DNA from: an uncultured Selenomonadales bacterium
Lineage (GTDB): Bacteria; Bacillota; Negativicutes; Selenomonadales; Selenomonadaceae
NCBI GenBank assembly: GCA_937877545.1
Contig: CALFJE010000109.1
Span: 1 to 14,937, forward strand
Reading direction: 5' to 3'
Length of the DNA stretch: 14,937 nucleotides
In this document: piece by piece, positions 7,601 to 14,509 of the stretch
How positions within the stretch are numbered: position 1 is the stretch's first letter
Layout of the letters: every line of letters starts with the position of its first letter
Program-made: the position numbers and the translations under genes
The notes under the pieces: generated by a model
Told to the model about the DNA's origin: nothing
Database searches by the model: none
The model's input: the letters and a program-made list of their open reading frames with translations, nothing else

Positions 7601-7855
7601 ATGGACAGCGAAACTCGAATTCACCCCGAAACGGGCGAAACTCTTTATCGCGATGTTCGACCGATTGAGTTTTCTTACAAGGGCGAAAAAATATTCGTCG
7701 ACATGCCCGGCTGGTATCCGCTCGAAGGCGACGAAGGGATTTTTACTCACGAAGACATGAAAGTATCAGACCAAGCTTTGAGGATTTTGAAATCGCGCCA
7801 CGAGCTAAAGACCGGCGAACAAGTTACAGACGTTAAGGAACTATATTTCGCGTGA
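7601..7855 (+). CDS. Atypical MqsA-like antitoxin, no zinc site and no HTH
   Basis: An 84-residue protein encoded directly after the MqsR-type toxin, with AGGAG 7-8 bases before its ATG. It resembles the N-terminal, toxin-binding half of MqsA: HPETGETLYRDVRPIEFSYKG and MPGWYPLEGDEGI align in layout with the Cys-x2-Cys ... Tyr-x-x-x-Gly ... Gly-x-Tyr-Cys-x2-Cys pattern. There is no cysteine anywhere, so the structural zinc site of classical MqsA is lost. The protein ends soon after EDMKVSDQALRILK, so the C-terminal helix-turn-helix DNA-binding domain of the 131-residue E. coli MqsA is also missing. It should neutralise the toxin by direct binding; how the operon would be autoregulated is unclear. 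No HTH-coding remnant follows, so this does not look like a simple frameshift. Assignment rests on motif layout plus position. Confidence 0.75.
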   Translation: MDSETRIHPETGETLYRDVRPIEFSYKGEKIFVDMPGWYPLEGDEGIFTHEDMKVSDQALRILKSRHELKTGEQVTDVKELYFA

Positions 7856-7878
7856 TTGGCGTTCGCATAAAAAATTTT

Positions 7879-7907
7879 TTGACACGTGCGCGGAAAGATT
7901 ATAAAAT
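7879..7907 (+). promoter_or_regulatory. Promoter of the small acidic protein / carbonic anhydrase pair
   Basis: TTGACA, 17 bases, TAAAAT, beginning 24 bases after the antitoxin stop. Transcription would start near 7914, just before the AAAGGAG ribosome-binding site (7916-7922). This separates the following genes from the toxin-antitoxin operon, although no terminator lies between, so read-through is possible. Confidence 0.7.
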
Positions 7908-7930
7908 TCGCGTCGAAAGGAGCGATACGC

Positions 7931-8176
7931 ATGGAGAATTTCAAGCGGTTTATAAAAATCGGCGACGACAGGCTCAACGCGGAGGAAATCGTCAGCTACG
8001 GCATAAGCCTGGACGAGGACGACGACCGCTATCTTTACATTGAGACGAAGACGAGCGAGGACGTGTTCCAGTATTACGAGGAGGATGTCGACTTCGATTT
8101 GGAGGAGAAACTTCAGGAGCTGGACAATTTGTTGTTGATTCGCCCTCTCGGACACGTCGACTTTGACAAGGAGTAA
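7931..8176 (+). CDS. Small acidic protein of unknown function
   Basis: An 81-residue protein I do not recognise. It starts at ATG with AAAGGAG 8 bases upstream and has its own near-consensus promoter, so it is very likely a real gene. It has no signal peptide, membrane helix or cysteine. It is strongly acidic, with a run of Asp/Glu around residues 28-33 (LDEDDDR) and again around 50-60 (EEDVDFDLEEK). The pattern FIKIGDDRLNAEEIVSYGI then YLYIETKTSEDVFQYY suggests alternating beta strands, ending in an amphipathic helix (EEKLQELDNLLLI). The carbonic anhydrase gene begins 20 bases downstream, so the two are probably co-transcribed. A partner or regulator role for the enzyme cannot be shown from sequence. 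Confidence 0.8.
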   Translation: MENFKRFIKIGDDRLNAEEIVSYGISLDEDDDRYLYIETKTSEDVFQYYEEDVDFDLEEKLQELDNLLLIRPLGHVDFDKE

Positions 8177-8196
8177 TTTTTTGGGGAGGTAATTAA

Positions 8197-8766
8197 ATGT
8201 CGGTAATTGAGGAAATGCTGGCGACGAACGAAAAATTTTGCGCGAATCTGCCGGAAGAGTACAAGGCTTATGAGCACGAAGATCATCACGACAGCAAGTT
8301 ACCGAAGAAACACTTGGCGATAGTGACGTGCATGGATACGCGGCTGGTGAACTATCTGGAGCCGGCATTGGGCATTAAGCGCGGTGACGCCAAAGTTATC
8401 AAGACGGTCGGCAACTGCTTAAACGGCGTCTTTGATACGACGGTGCGCAGCTTGCTGGTTTGCATTTACGAGCTGGGCGTGCAAGAGGTTGCGATAATCG
8501 GTCACCACGAATGCGGCATGGCAAAGACGACTTCGCAGAGCCTCACCAACGGAATGATTGGGCGCGGCATTTCGCCCGACGCGATTAAAATGGTCGAAAA
8601 GGAGCTTGTCGAGTGGACGGACAGCTTCCAAAAGCCGGAGGAAAACGTTCTTAAGGTCGTCAAAGAATTGCGCGACAACCCGCTTATCCCCAAAGACGTA
8701 AAAATTCACGGGCTGATGTTCCACCCGCGCAGCGGCAAACTCGAATTGCTCGATAAGCAAGACTGA
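8197..8766 (+). CDS. Beta-class carbonic anhydrase
   Basis: A 189-residue cytoplasmic enzyme interconverting CO2 and bicarbonate. The zinc ligands of beta-class enzymes are visible: Cys45 in TCMDTRL, His103 and Cys106 in IGHHECGMAK. The Asp47/Arg49 dyad that controls the active site is present. Length and overall layout fit the short bacterial YbcF/MTCA-like branch rather than the longer Can/CynT proteins. The start is ATG with GGGGAGG 7 bases upstream. It follows the acidic protein gene after 20 bases and is closed by a terminator at 8789. In a rumen- or gut-type anaerobe it would supply bicarbonate for carboxylation or help pH balance, which is inference. Confidence 0.92.
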   Translation: MSVIEEMLATNEKFCANLPEEYKAYEHEDHHDSKLPKKHLAIVTCMDTRLVNYLEPALGIKRGDAKVIKTVGNCLNGVFDTTVRSLLVCIYELGVQEVAIIGHHECGMAKTTSQSLTNGMIGRGISPDAIKMVEKELVEWTDSFQKPEENVLKVVKELRDNPLIPKDVKIHGLMFHPRSGKLELLDKQD

Positions 8767-8788
8767 TAACGATACGATAAAATATCAC

Positions 8789-8821
8789 GGCGTCGCCTTA
8801 ACGGGCGGCGTCAAATTTTTT
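8789..8821 (+). terminator. Intrinsic terminator after the carbonic anhydrase gene
   Basis: A 9-pair stem (8789-8797 with 8804-8812, including two G-U pairs) closes a 6-base loop TTAACG and is followed by AAATTTTTT. It separates the carbonic anhydrase operon from the flagellin promoter. Confidence 0.8.
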
Positions 8822-8862
8822 CGGCAGGAGCGCGGCGTCGCAAAAAGTTGGGCATATTTTCA

Positions 8863-8890
8863 TTGACGCAAAGGAAATTTTTGATACAAT
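8863..8890 (+). promoter_or_regulatory. Probable sigma-70-type promoter of the flagellin gene
   Basis: TTGACG, 16 bases, TACAAT, with TG two bases before the -10. Transcription would start near 8897, giving a leader of about 46 bases. A flagellar sigma-28 consensus (TAAAGTTT, 11 bases, GCCGATAA) was looked for and not seen, which is unusual for a late flagellar gene. Confidence 0.55.
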
Positions 8891-8907
8891 TACACAAAAG
8901 AATCGCA

Positions 8908-8936
8908 GGAAGTCAGGGACGACAACTCAAGGAGGA
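8908..8936 (+). promoter_or_regulatory. Possible CsrA-type sites in the flagellin leader
   Basis: The short leader has a GGAAGT element (8908-8913) and a second GGA inside the AAGGAGGA ribosome-binding site (8929-8936). Paired GGA sites, one on the ribosome-binding site, are how CsrA represses the flagellin message in Bacillus. The first site lacks a clear presenting hairpin, so this is weak. Confidence 0.25.
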
Positions 8937-8942
8937 ATTAAA

Positions 8943-10271
8943 ATGTCTATGGTGATAAGGAACAATATGGACGCGGTGCGCACGTTCAACATGTTGTACA
9001 CGAACACCGCGCTGGCGCAAAAACACCTTATGAAGGTGTCGACGGGCATGAAGGTTCGCAGTGCGGAGGACGACGCTTCGGCTTATGCCATATCGGAGCG
9101 AATGCGCGTGCGGATTCGTGCGCTCGACCAGGCTCACTCCAATACGCAAAACGGCTCGAACATGATGAAGACCGCCGAAGGTGCCGTGACCCAGATTATC
9201 AACACCTTAAAGACGCTCAAGGAAAAAGCGATCAATGCCGCCAACGACTCCAACTCAGACGAAGACCGCCGCATGATTCAAAAGGAATTCGACCAGCTCG
9301 TAGACCAGATTGACGACGACGCGCTTATCACGTTCAACAACAAGTATCTGATTGACGGCACGCGCAATAACGCCTTCGAGCCTGCCAAAACGCTCTTCCT
9401 CAATCAAAGCTTGTCCGAGGATACGGCGACCGATACCAAGTTGACCGACCTAAAAAATCGTGCGGGCGATTCGCTCGAAATTCAATCCGGCGACTACTAT
9501 CAGCTGTCTTGGGTTATGGACGGCAAAACGACGGTATCAAGCGGGCGCGTCGAGGAGAAAACCTTAGCCGACATTCTGCAAATCGCCGACGTTTCCGAAT
9601 TGCAGGCGACCACCGACGGGCAAATCACGGGCGTCACCGATAAGCTCGGCAACGAAATTTATACGCCCGACCGCAAACAGGGCATCGTGGTTTCTTCGAC
9701 GAGCACCGACACCGACGAGATTAAAAATCAGCTCGCCGGCTTCGCGATAAGTATCACGGATTCGGAGGGGCACGTCAAAAAGGCGGCAAACGCGGCTCTC
9801 GACCAATTCAAGCAGTATCAACGCGCCGAGATTGAGACGGGCGACCAATCGTTATCGTTCCACGTGGGCGCGGAGTCCAACTTCGCTACCAAATTCGCCT
9901 TGACCGACATGCGCACGCGAGCTTTGGGCTTGCGCGGCTCCGACGGCTCCATAATCAGCATTTCGACCAAGGAGGACGCCAACGCCGCGATTAACGTCCT
10001 TAGCAACGTTTTGGAGAAAGTCCTCGACCAGCAATCGACTATCGGCTCGGCACTGTCGCGCCTGGAACATACCGCTACCAATTTAACGACCTCGTTCACG
10101 AACGACCAATCGTCCGAATCGGTGATTCGCGATGCGGATATGGCTACCGAAATGACGGGCTACCTCAAATACAACGTGTTGTCGCAGGCGTCGCAGGCTA
10201 TGTTGGCGCAGGCAAATCAAAATCCGCTGAATGTCATTGCGCTAATCAGCGGGCAATCAATAAGCGAGTAA
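8943..10271 (+). CDS. fliC: Flagellin
   Basis: A 442-residue flagellar filament subunit, exported by the flagellar type III apparatus. The N-terminal D0/D1 helices span about 1-150 (MVIRNNMDAVRTFNMLYTN; STGMKVRSAEDDASAYAISE), and the C-terminal D1/D0 helices about 345-442 (IGSALSRLEHT; IRDADMATEM; QASQAMLAQANQNPLNVI). The roughly 200 residues between form a surface-exposed variable domain that includes the internal DMRTRALGL segment typical of this flagellin branch. There is no signal peptide, as expected. AAGGAGG lies 7 bases before the ATG. The region aligned with the TLR5-contact motif reads LKTLKEKAIN, with Thr where responsive flagellins carry the key Arg. No other flagellar gene is in the window, so this is a stand-alone flagellin locus. 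Confidence 0.95.
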   Translation: MSMVIRNNMDAVRTFNMLYTNTALAQKHLMKVSTGMKVRSAEDDASAYAISERMRVRIRALDQAHSNTQNGSNMMKTAEGAVTQIINTLKTLKEKAINAANDSNSDEDRRMIQKEFDQLVDQIDDDALITFNNKYLIDGTRNNAFEPAKTLFLNQSLSEDTATDTKLTDLKNRAGDSLEIQSGDYYQLSWVMDGKTTVSSGRVEEKTLADILQIADVSELQATTDGQITGVTDKLGNEIYTPDRKQGIVVSSTSTDTDEIKNQLAGFAISITDSEGHVKKAANAALDQFKQYQRAEIETGDQSLSFHVGAESNFATKFALTDMRTRALGLRGSDGSIISISTKEDANAAINVLSNVLEKVLDQQSTIGSALSRLEHTATNLTTSFTNDQSSESVIRDADMATEMTGYLKYNVLSQASQAMLAQANQNPLNVIALISGQSISE

Positions 10272-10283
10272 GGAAGTTTCGGC

Positions 10284-11501
10284 TTGAACATATTTTTACT
10301 TTTGGCAATCGCATTGGCGATAATAATCGTGCTGTTGCGATTCAAATTACAAATCGGGGTCTGCATGTTGGCGAGCGGACTGTTTATCTGGGCTTTGCGA
10401 TCTGCAAGCCCGTTTTCTTTGGCGCAAGCGTTCTATGAGACGTTCACATTGGCGCGGACTTACGACATAATCTTTGCGCTGTACTTCGTGATGTGCCTGG
10501 AAATTGAACTGCGTTTGAGCGGCGCGTTACAGGACATGGTTAAGGCGTTACGGCGGCTGTGCTCCGACGTGAAAATTTTATTGGCGGCAATGCCGGCGTT
10601 CTTGGGTTTACTGCCGAGCGTGGGCGGAGCGCGATTTTCCGCACCGATAGTCGCCGAGCTTAGCGAGCGGCTGAACATTTCGCCCGAACACAAAGCCGCG
10701 ATAAATTTTTGGTTCCGCCACCTGTTCGAGTTTTCAAGCCCGATAATCCCCGGCATGATAATGGCGTGTTCGATAGCGGGCGTGACGTTTGGCGAATTCA
10801 TAAGCCATTTGTGCTGGGTTACGGTCTTGGCAATAGCGGTCGGCTGGCTGATATTGATTCGCCCGATAAAAACATCCGCCGCACGGAGGGTATCCGAGTC
10901 GGCGGCTGAAATTCGTCACGAGCGCGACGGCTTAATTTTGGCGTTGTTGCCGGTGACGGCGGTTTTTATTGTCGTGGTTTTCTTCAAGCTGAACGCGTCG
11001 ATAGCAACGGGGCTGGTCGTCTTGGCGTGGGTATTCGTCTTGGCGGCGGTCAAGCGACCCGTCGGCGTCAAAAAAATTTTCCTCGGCGCGTTCGATTGGA
11101 AGATGACGCTAAACATTTGCTGTATCCTGTACTTTATCCAAATCCTCAGCGTGACGGAAGTTTTGGGGGAAATAGTCGCGGCGTTTCAAGCGTCGCCGTT
11201 GCCGGTACCGGTGATAATCGCGTGCGTGTCGCTAATAATCGGCGTATTGACGGGCATGAGCCAGGGGCACGTGGCGATAGTCATGCCGATAGTTGCGGCT
11301 ATGGGCACGGGCGATTTGAACTTGGCGGGCGTGGCAATGGCTTTCGGCGTGGCGGGGCAAATGTTGACGCCGACGCACGTTTGCCTTATCGTGACGGTCG
11401 ACTACTTCAAGGCGGATTTGCTCGGCACGCTCAAGCCCGTACTCCTCGGCGAAGTCATCATGCTTACGATTTTCAGCGCGTACACTTACCTGACGTGGTG
11501 A
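10284..11501 (+). CDS. DUF401-family integral membrane permease-like protein
   Basis: A 405-residue membrane protein of the DUF401 (COG1906) family, whose substrate is unknown; its layout recalls ion-transporter-superfamily carriers. About ten hydrophobic helices cover most of the length. Two conserved-looking polar segments interrupt them: PSVGGARFSAP (111-121) and NFWFRHLFEFSSP (141-153), with a matching LTGMSQGHVAIVMP in the C-terminal half, consistent with two inverted repeats each holding a re-entrant loop. The start is TTG at 10284, with AGGAAG 7 bases upstream; no better start exists close by. It begins 12 bases after the flagellin stop with no terminator between, so it is likely co-transcribed, although a functional link to motility is not evident. 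Confidence 0.85.
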   Translation: MNIFLLLAIALAIIIVLLRFKLQIGVCMLASGLFIWALRSASPFSLAQAFYETFTLARTYDIIFALYFVMCLEIELRLSGALQDMVKALRRLCSDVKILLAAMPAFLGLLPSVGGARFSAPIVAELSERLNISPEHKAAINFWFRHLFEFSSPIIPGMIMACSIAGVTFGEFISHLCWVTVLAIAVGWLILIRPIKTSAARRVSESAAEIRHERDGLILALLPVTAVFIVVVFFKLNASIATGLVVLAWVFVLAAVKRPVGVKKIFLGAFDWKMTLNICCILYFIQILSVTEVLGEIVAAFQASPLPVPVIIACVSLIIGVLTGMSQGHVAIVMPIVAAMGTGDLNLAGVAMAFGVAGQMLTPTHVCLIVTVDYFKADLLGTLKPVLLGEVIMLTIFSAYTYLTW

Positions 11502-11505
11502 ACTT

Positions 11506-11531
11506 AACCTTTCTTGCCGGCAAAAAAGGTT
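11506..11531. repeat. Inverted repeat after the DUF401 gene
   Basis: A 26-base near-perfect palindrome: AACCTTTCTTGCC against GGCAAAAAAGGTT, 12 of 13 positions pairing. It begins 4 bases after the permease stop. A T-rich tail is absent on both strands, so it is at best a weak or bidirectional terminator. Confidence 0.6.
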
Positions 11532-11568
11532 TCAAAGAATCCATGTTTAGGATCTACTTTTTCTTTGA
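11532..11568. repeat. Inverted repeat in the convergent region
   Basis: TCAAAGAA (11532-11539) is perfectly complementary to TTCTTTGA (11561-11568), with an inner TCC/GGA pairing possible. It abuts the preceding palindrome. The role is unknown; RNA structure at the convergent gene ends is possible. Confidence 0.45.
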
Positions 11569-11580
11569 GGCTGTTGCGGG

Positions 11581-11602
11581 CGGCGCACGTCCATGTGCGC
11601 CG
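11581..11602. repeat. GC-rich hairpin in the convergent region
   Basis: CGGCGCAC and GTGCGCCG form a perfect 8-pair stem around the 6-base loop GTCCAT. No T-run follows on either strand. It could stall or terminate transcripts arriving from the permease gene or the DeoR-family gene. A dispersed REP-like element is another possibility. Confidence 0.55.
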
Positions 11603-11655
11603 GGTTTCAGCTACATTCTACTTGTGGCGGCTCAAATTACATTAGCGGAATTTGT

Positions 11656-12426
11656 TTATTCGGCTACGATTACCTTAACGCCCAAGTTCTCGGCGGCTGT
11701 CGCCAACGTCTCAGATAGCGCAACCTCCGTTATTATGCCGTCCGCCTTATCCAACGCGGCGAAGCTGTACGTCCCCTCCACGCCGATTTTCCGCGACTCC
11801 GCTATAACGTAAGATTTCTTGCTTATCTCAATCATTCGCGCCTTGAGGACGCCGCCCGCCGTGTCCCGCGAGGTCAGCGAATTTTTTTTGATGTCCACCC
11901 CGAACGCTCCGATAAACGCCACGTCGGGGCGAAATGCCGATATGAATTCCAAATTCAACACGTCAGAGAAACCGTCGCGACTTTGATTGATTCGTCCGCC
12001 CGCGCAGAATAAATCTATCTTCGGATTTCGCGCCAGCATTACCGCAACGTCTATCATGTTCGTCAAGATTTTATAAGTGTTCTCGGTCTTTTCCAATATC
12101 TGCGCCACGGCTATGCTTATCGTCGAGATGTCCAGGAAGATTAAATCCTGCGGCTGCATGAGCTTGACGGCGGCGGCGGCGATTTTACGTTTCGCTTCCA
12201 CGTCCGAGACGCGCCGTCGATTAGCCTCCGTCATTTGGAGCTTTTCCGCAATCGTTACTGCTCCGCCGTAAGTTCGTTTCAATTTCCCGTCCAGTTCCAG
12301 CGAGCTTAAGTCCTTGCGTATCGAGTCCTCCGTCACGGCGAATTTTTCTGCCAGTTCCTTTACCAAGACTTTGCCGTCGCGTTCCAGCATCGCCAATATT
12401 TGTGATTGTCGCTCTTCCAAAAACAT
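11656..12426 (-). CDS. DeoR-family transcriptional regulator
   Basis: A 256-residue repressor-type regulator. The N-terminal winged helix-turn-helix (about 1-57) has the family pattern ERQSQILAMLERDGKVLVKEL with recognition helix VTEDSIRKDLSSLE and the wing KRTYGGA. The C-terminal DeoRC sensor domain (about 75-250) has LDISTISIAVAQIL, LTNMIDVAVML, the GGRIN turn, FIGAFGVD and AESRKIG, the positions that bind a phosphorylated sugar in characterised members. GAGGAGG precedes the ATG at 12426. It lies 19 bases after the secretion ATPase gene and is the last gene of the minus-strand cluster. No sugar-metabolism operon, the usual target of this family, is in the window, so its target is unknown. 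The adjacent permease gene is convergent and does not share a promoter with it. Confidence 0.9.
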   Translation of the reverse strand: MFLEERQSQILAMLERDGKVLVKELAEKFAVTEDSIRKDLSSLELDGKLKRTYGGAVTIAEKLQMTEANRRRVSDVEAKRKIAAAAVKLMQPQDLIFLDISTISIAVAQILEKTENTYKILTNMIDVAVMLARNPKIDLFCAGGRINQSRDGFSDVLNLEFISAFRPDVAFIGAFGVDIKKNSLTSRDTAGGVLKARMIEISKKSYVIAESRKIGVEGTYSFAALDKADGIITEVALSETLATAAENLGVKVIVAE

Positions 12427-12445
12427 TCAATCGCCTCCTCGTCAA

Positions 12446-13612
12446 TCAGTTCAAGACGCGGCGCACCTCGTCAAGTGTAGTCAAACCTTCGCGGATTTTA
12501 TCTGTTGCGTCGTCGGCTAAAGTTTTCAAGCCCGCCTCAAGTGCCGCGCTCCTTATGGCGTCGAGGTCGCGGCTGCTCAGAATCAGCGAACGCAAACTTT
12601 TATCGACGCGCAAAATCTCATGCAAGGCGATTCGCCCGCTGTAGCCCGTCCCGCGGCATTCCTCGCAACCGACCGCCTCAAACGTCCCGTCCGCGCAGAT
12701 TCGCTTACACTTCGGACAAAGCCGCCGCACCAATCGTTGTGCCACTGCGCCGTTGAGCGTCGCCGCCAAAAGATACGGCTCGACGCCCATCTCCAACATA
12801 CGGAAAACCGCGCTGCAAGAATCGTTGGCGTGGAGCGTCGTGAAAAGCAAATGTCCCGTCAACGCGGCTCGTACCGCTGTTTTGGCGGTTTCGGCGTCGC
12901 GTGCCTCCCCGACCATTAACACGTTGCAATCCATGCGCAACATCGCCCTAAGCCCCGCCGCGAACGTCAAGCCCGTTTTCTCGTTGACTTGCACTTGGCT
13001 TATCCCCTCGACGTGCTGTTCTATCGGGTCTTCCAGCGTCATTATTGAGCGCGTCGGCTGATTCAGTTCGCGCAGGGCGGCGTAGAGCGTCGTCGACTTC
13101 CCCGAATTCATCGGTCCGGTTAAAATTATCATACCCGCCGCCGAGCGTATCATTTGACGGAAAAGTTTCAAGTTCGCCGCCGTGAAGCCCAAATCGCTCA
13201 GCTTGTCCAACTCCAACGACGAATCGAGCAGGCGTATCGTTACGCTTTCCGCTCCGAACGACGGCATTGTTGCCACGCGCATTTCCACGTTGCCGAATTG
13301 AATTGCTCCGTCGAGCGGCTGGAACGCGGCGGTCGTGTCCATACGCGCCAGGATTTTTATCCGTGAAGTCAGCGCGTCCGCCAAGTGCAACGGCAACGCT
13401 TGATGAAGTTCCTGCAGTTGCCCGTCGATTCGATAGCGCACGCGCAGTGATTCTTCAAACGGTTCTATGTGCAAGTCCGACGCCCGCATTTTTACCGCGA
13501 AGTCGAACAACAAATTTACAAGCTCCACTATCGCCCGCGACGAACTGCCCGCAAAGTTATGCCGCTCCCTGTGAATCAGTTTCCGTAATTGTTCGTCGAA
13601 GTCCTTAATCAT
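12446..13612 (-). CDS. GspE/PulE/PilB-type secretion ATPase, short form
   Basis: A 388-residue cytoplasmic ATPase of the type II secretion / type IV pilus / competence pilus superfamily. Features in order: N2-type domain with ASDLHIEP (44-51) and RVRYRIDG; Walker A GPMNSGKST (166-174); Asp box LEDPIE (193-198); Walker B region NVLMVGEARDAET (230-242); His box GHLLFTTLHAND (253-264); and a four-cysteine zinc site (299, 302, 316, 319). It lacks the roughly 150-residue N1 domain of GspE and PilB and in length is nearer ComGA. Walker A has Met-Asn where the family usually has Thr-Gly, and Arg-Met-Asp-Cys-Asn replaces the usual Arg-x-Asp-Pro-Asp, but the nucleotide-binding Lys and catalytic Glu positions are kept. 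It overlaps aroE by 8 bases with a poor ribosome-binding site, so it is translationally coupled. No other pilus gene is nearby. Confidence 0.88.
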   Translation of the reverse strand: MIKDFDEQLRKLIHRERHNFAGSSSRAIVELVNLLFDFAVKMRASDLHIEPFEESLRVRYRIDGQLQELHQALPLHLADALTSRIKILARMDTTAAFQPLDGAIQFGNVEMRVATMPSFGAESVTIRLLDSSLELDKLSDLGFTAANLKLFRQMIRSAAGMIILTGPMNSGKSTTLYAALRELNQPTRSIMTLEDPIEQHVEGISQVQVNEKTGLTFAAGLRAMLRMDCNVLMVGEARDAETAKTAVRAALTGHLLFTTLHANDSCSAVFRMLEMGVEPYLLAATLNGAVAQRLVRRLCPKCKRICADGTFEAVGCEECRGTGYSGRIALHEILRVDKSLRSLILSSRDLDAIRSAALEAGLKTLADDATDKIREGLTTLDEVRRVLN

Positions 13613-14465
13613 TTGCCGCGAGGATTTTTTCCAACGTCTGCGCCATTATGTCCGTATCGGGGAATTCGCCCGTGAACAGCCGATAAGATTCCACGCCCTG
13701 CAACAGCAACATCGGCAAGCCGTTGAGCGTCGGGAAGCCCATTTCCCGCGCCGTGCGGAGCAATTTCGTTTCGGCGGGATTGTAGATTATGTCATAGACG
13801 AGCACGCCCTCCGGCAAGAGTTTCAAATCGACGGGCGGCATATCGTCTACGTTCGGATACATGCCCAGCGGCGTCGTGTTGATTAGGATGTCCGCCGACT
13901 GTAGCATTTCCTTGAACTCGTCGGAATGCCAATCGAAGCCTTCGACTTGCCCGTAGGATAAAAAGTCGTTCGCCAACTTTTGAGCCTTTTGCGGGTTGCG
14001 TGCGCCGATTGTAACGAACTCAGCCCGTTTCTTGCACAAGCCCCACAAGACCGCACGAGCCGCGCCGCCCGCGCCCAATATCACCGCGTGACTGTCTTCG
14101 GGCAAAAAGTCAGCCTCCTTGAGCGACGCCAAAAATCCGTAAACGTCGGTGTTGTAGCCCGTCAATATGCCGCCGTCGTTGACTATCGTATTAACCGCCC
14201 CGATAATCAGCGCATCGGCGTCAACGCCGTCCAGGAAATTCAACACCATAGTTTTATGCGGAATGGTCACGTTCGCGCCGCGAAACTCCAAGCCCTTAAG
14301 CCCCTCCACCGCAAAATAAAGCTTGCCCGATTGCACAGGCAACGATATGTAATTGTAATTCGGATAGCCCGCCGCGTCGAAAGCCGCTCTGTACATATGC
14401 GGCGACAACGAATGCCCGACGGGGTAGCCGAGGATACCGAAATTTTTTATTTCTGAAGAACCCAT
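13605..14465 (-). CDS. aroE: Shikimate dehydrogenase
   Basis: A 286-residue enzyme that reduces 3-dehydroshikimate to shikimate with NADPH, in the route to chorismate and aromatic amino acids. The substrate-binding motif GYPVGHSLSPHMYRAAF (13-29) is intact, as is catalytic Lys71 in NVTIPHK, with Asn92 (AVNT) and catalytic Asp107 in YNTDVYGF. The NADP-binding loop GAGGAARA (131-138) and the NTTPLGM segment follow, then YDIIYNPAETKLL. Length is typical. GGGAG lies about 9 bases before the ATG. The gene follows the nhaC end after 57 bases with no terminator and overlaps the secretion ATPase gene, so it sits inside an operon without other aromatic-pathway genes in view. Confidence 0.96.
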   Translation of the reverse strand: MGSSEIKNFGILGYPVGHSLSPHMYRAAFDAAGYPNYNYISLPVQSGKLYFAVEGLKGLEFRGANVTIPHKTMVLNFLDGVDADALIIGAVNTIVNDGGILTGYNTDVYGFLASLKEADFLPEDSHAVILGAGGAARAVLWGLCKKRAEFVTIGARNPQKAQKLANDFLSYGQVEGFDWHSDEFKEMLQSADILINTTPLGMYPNVDDMPPVDLKLLPEGVLVYDIIYNPAETKLLRTAREMGFPTLNGLPMLLLQGVESYRLFTGEFPDTDIMAQTLEKILAAND

Positions 14466-14509
14466 TTAATAAAGCTCCCTTTCGTTCAAAATTTGCAACG
14501 GCGTCATTT

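Larger units (their letters stand above)
11504..11617 (-). pseudogene. Possible decayed C-terminal coding fragment
   Basis: On the minus strand a 37-codon stretch without a start codon ends in TAA at 11504-11506. It reads as plausible protein (SLKEKVDPKHGFFETFFAG, then Lys-Lys-Gly) with codon choices like those of neighbouring genes. An in-frame TAG lies just upstream. It may be the tail of a gene lost by deletion, or chance coding in a hairpin-rich region; the overlapping inverted repeats favour caution. I cannot assign a family. Confidence 0.25.

Noticed and set aside
7841..8368. A 175-codon minus-strand frame across the acidic protein gene and the carbonic anhydrase start
   Set aside because: It is antisense to two genes with good promoters and ribosome-binding sites, and no domain was recognised.
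8822..8942. A sigma-28 flagellar promoter for flagellin
   Set aside because: Neither the TAAA-type -35 nor the GCCGATAA-type -10 was seen at the right spacing; the sigma-70-like pair fits better.
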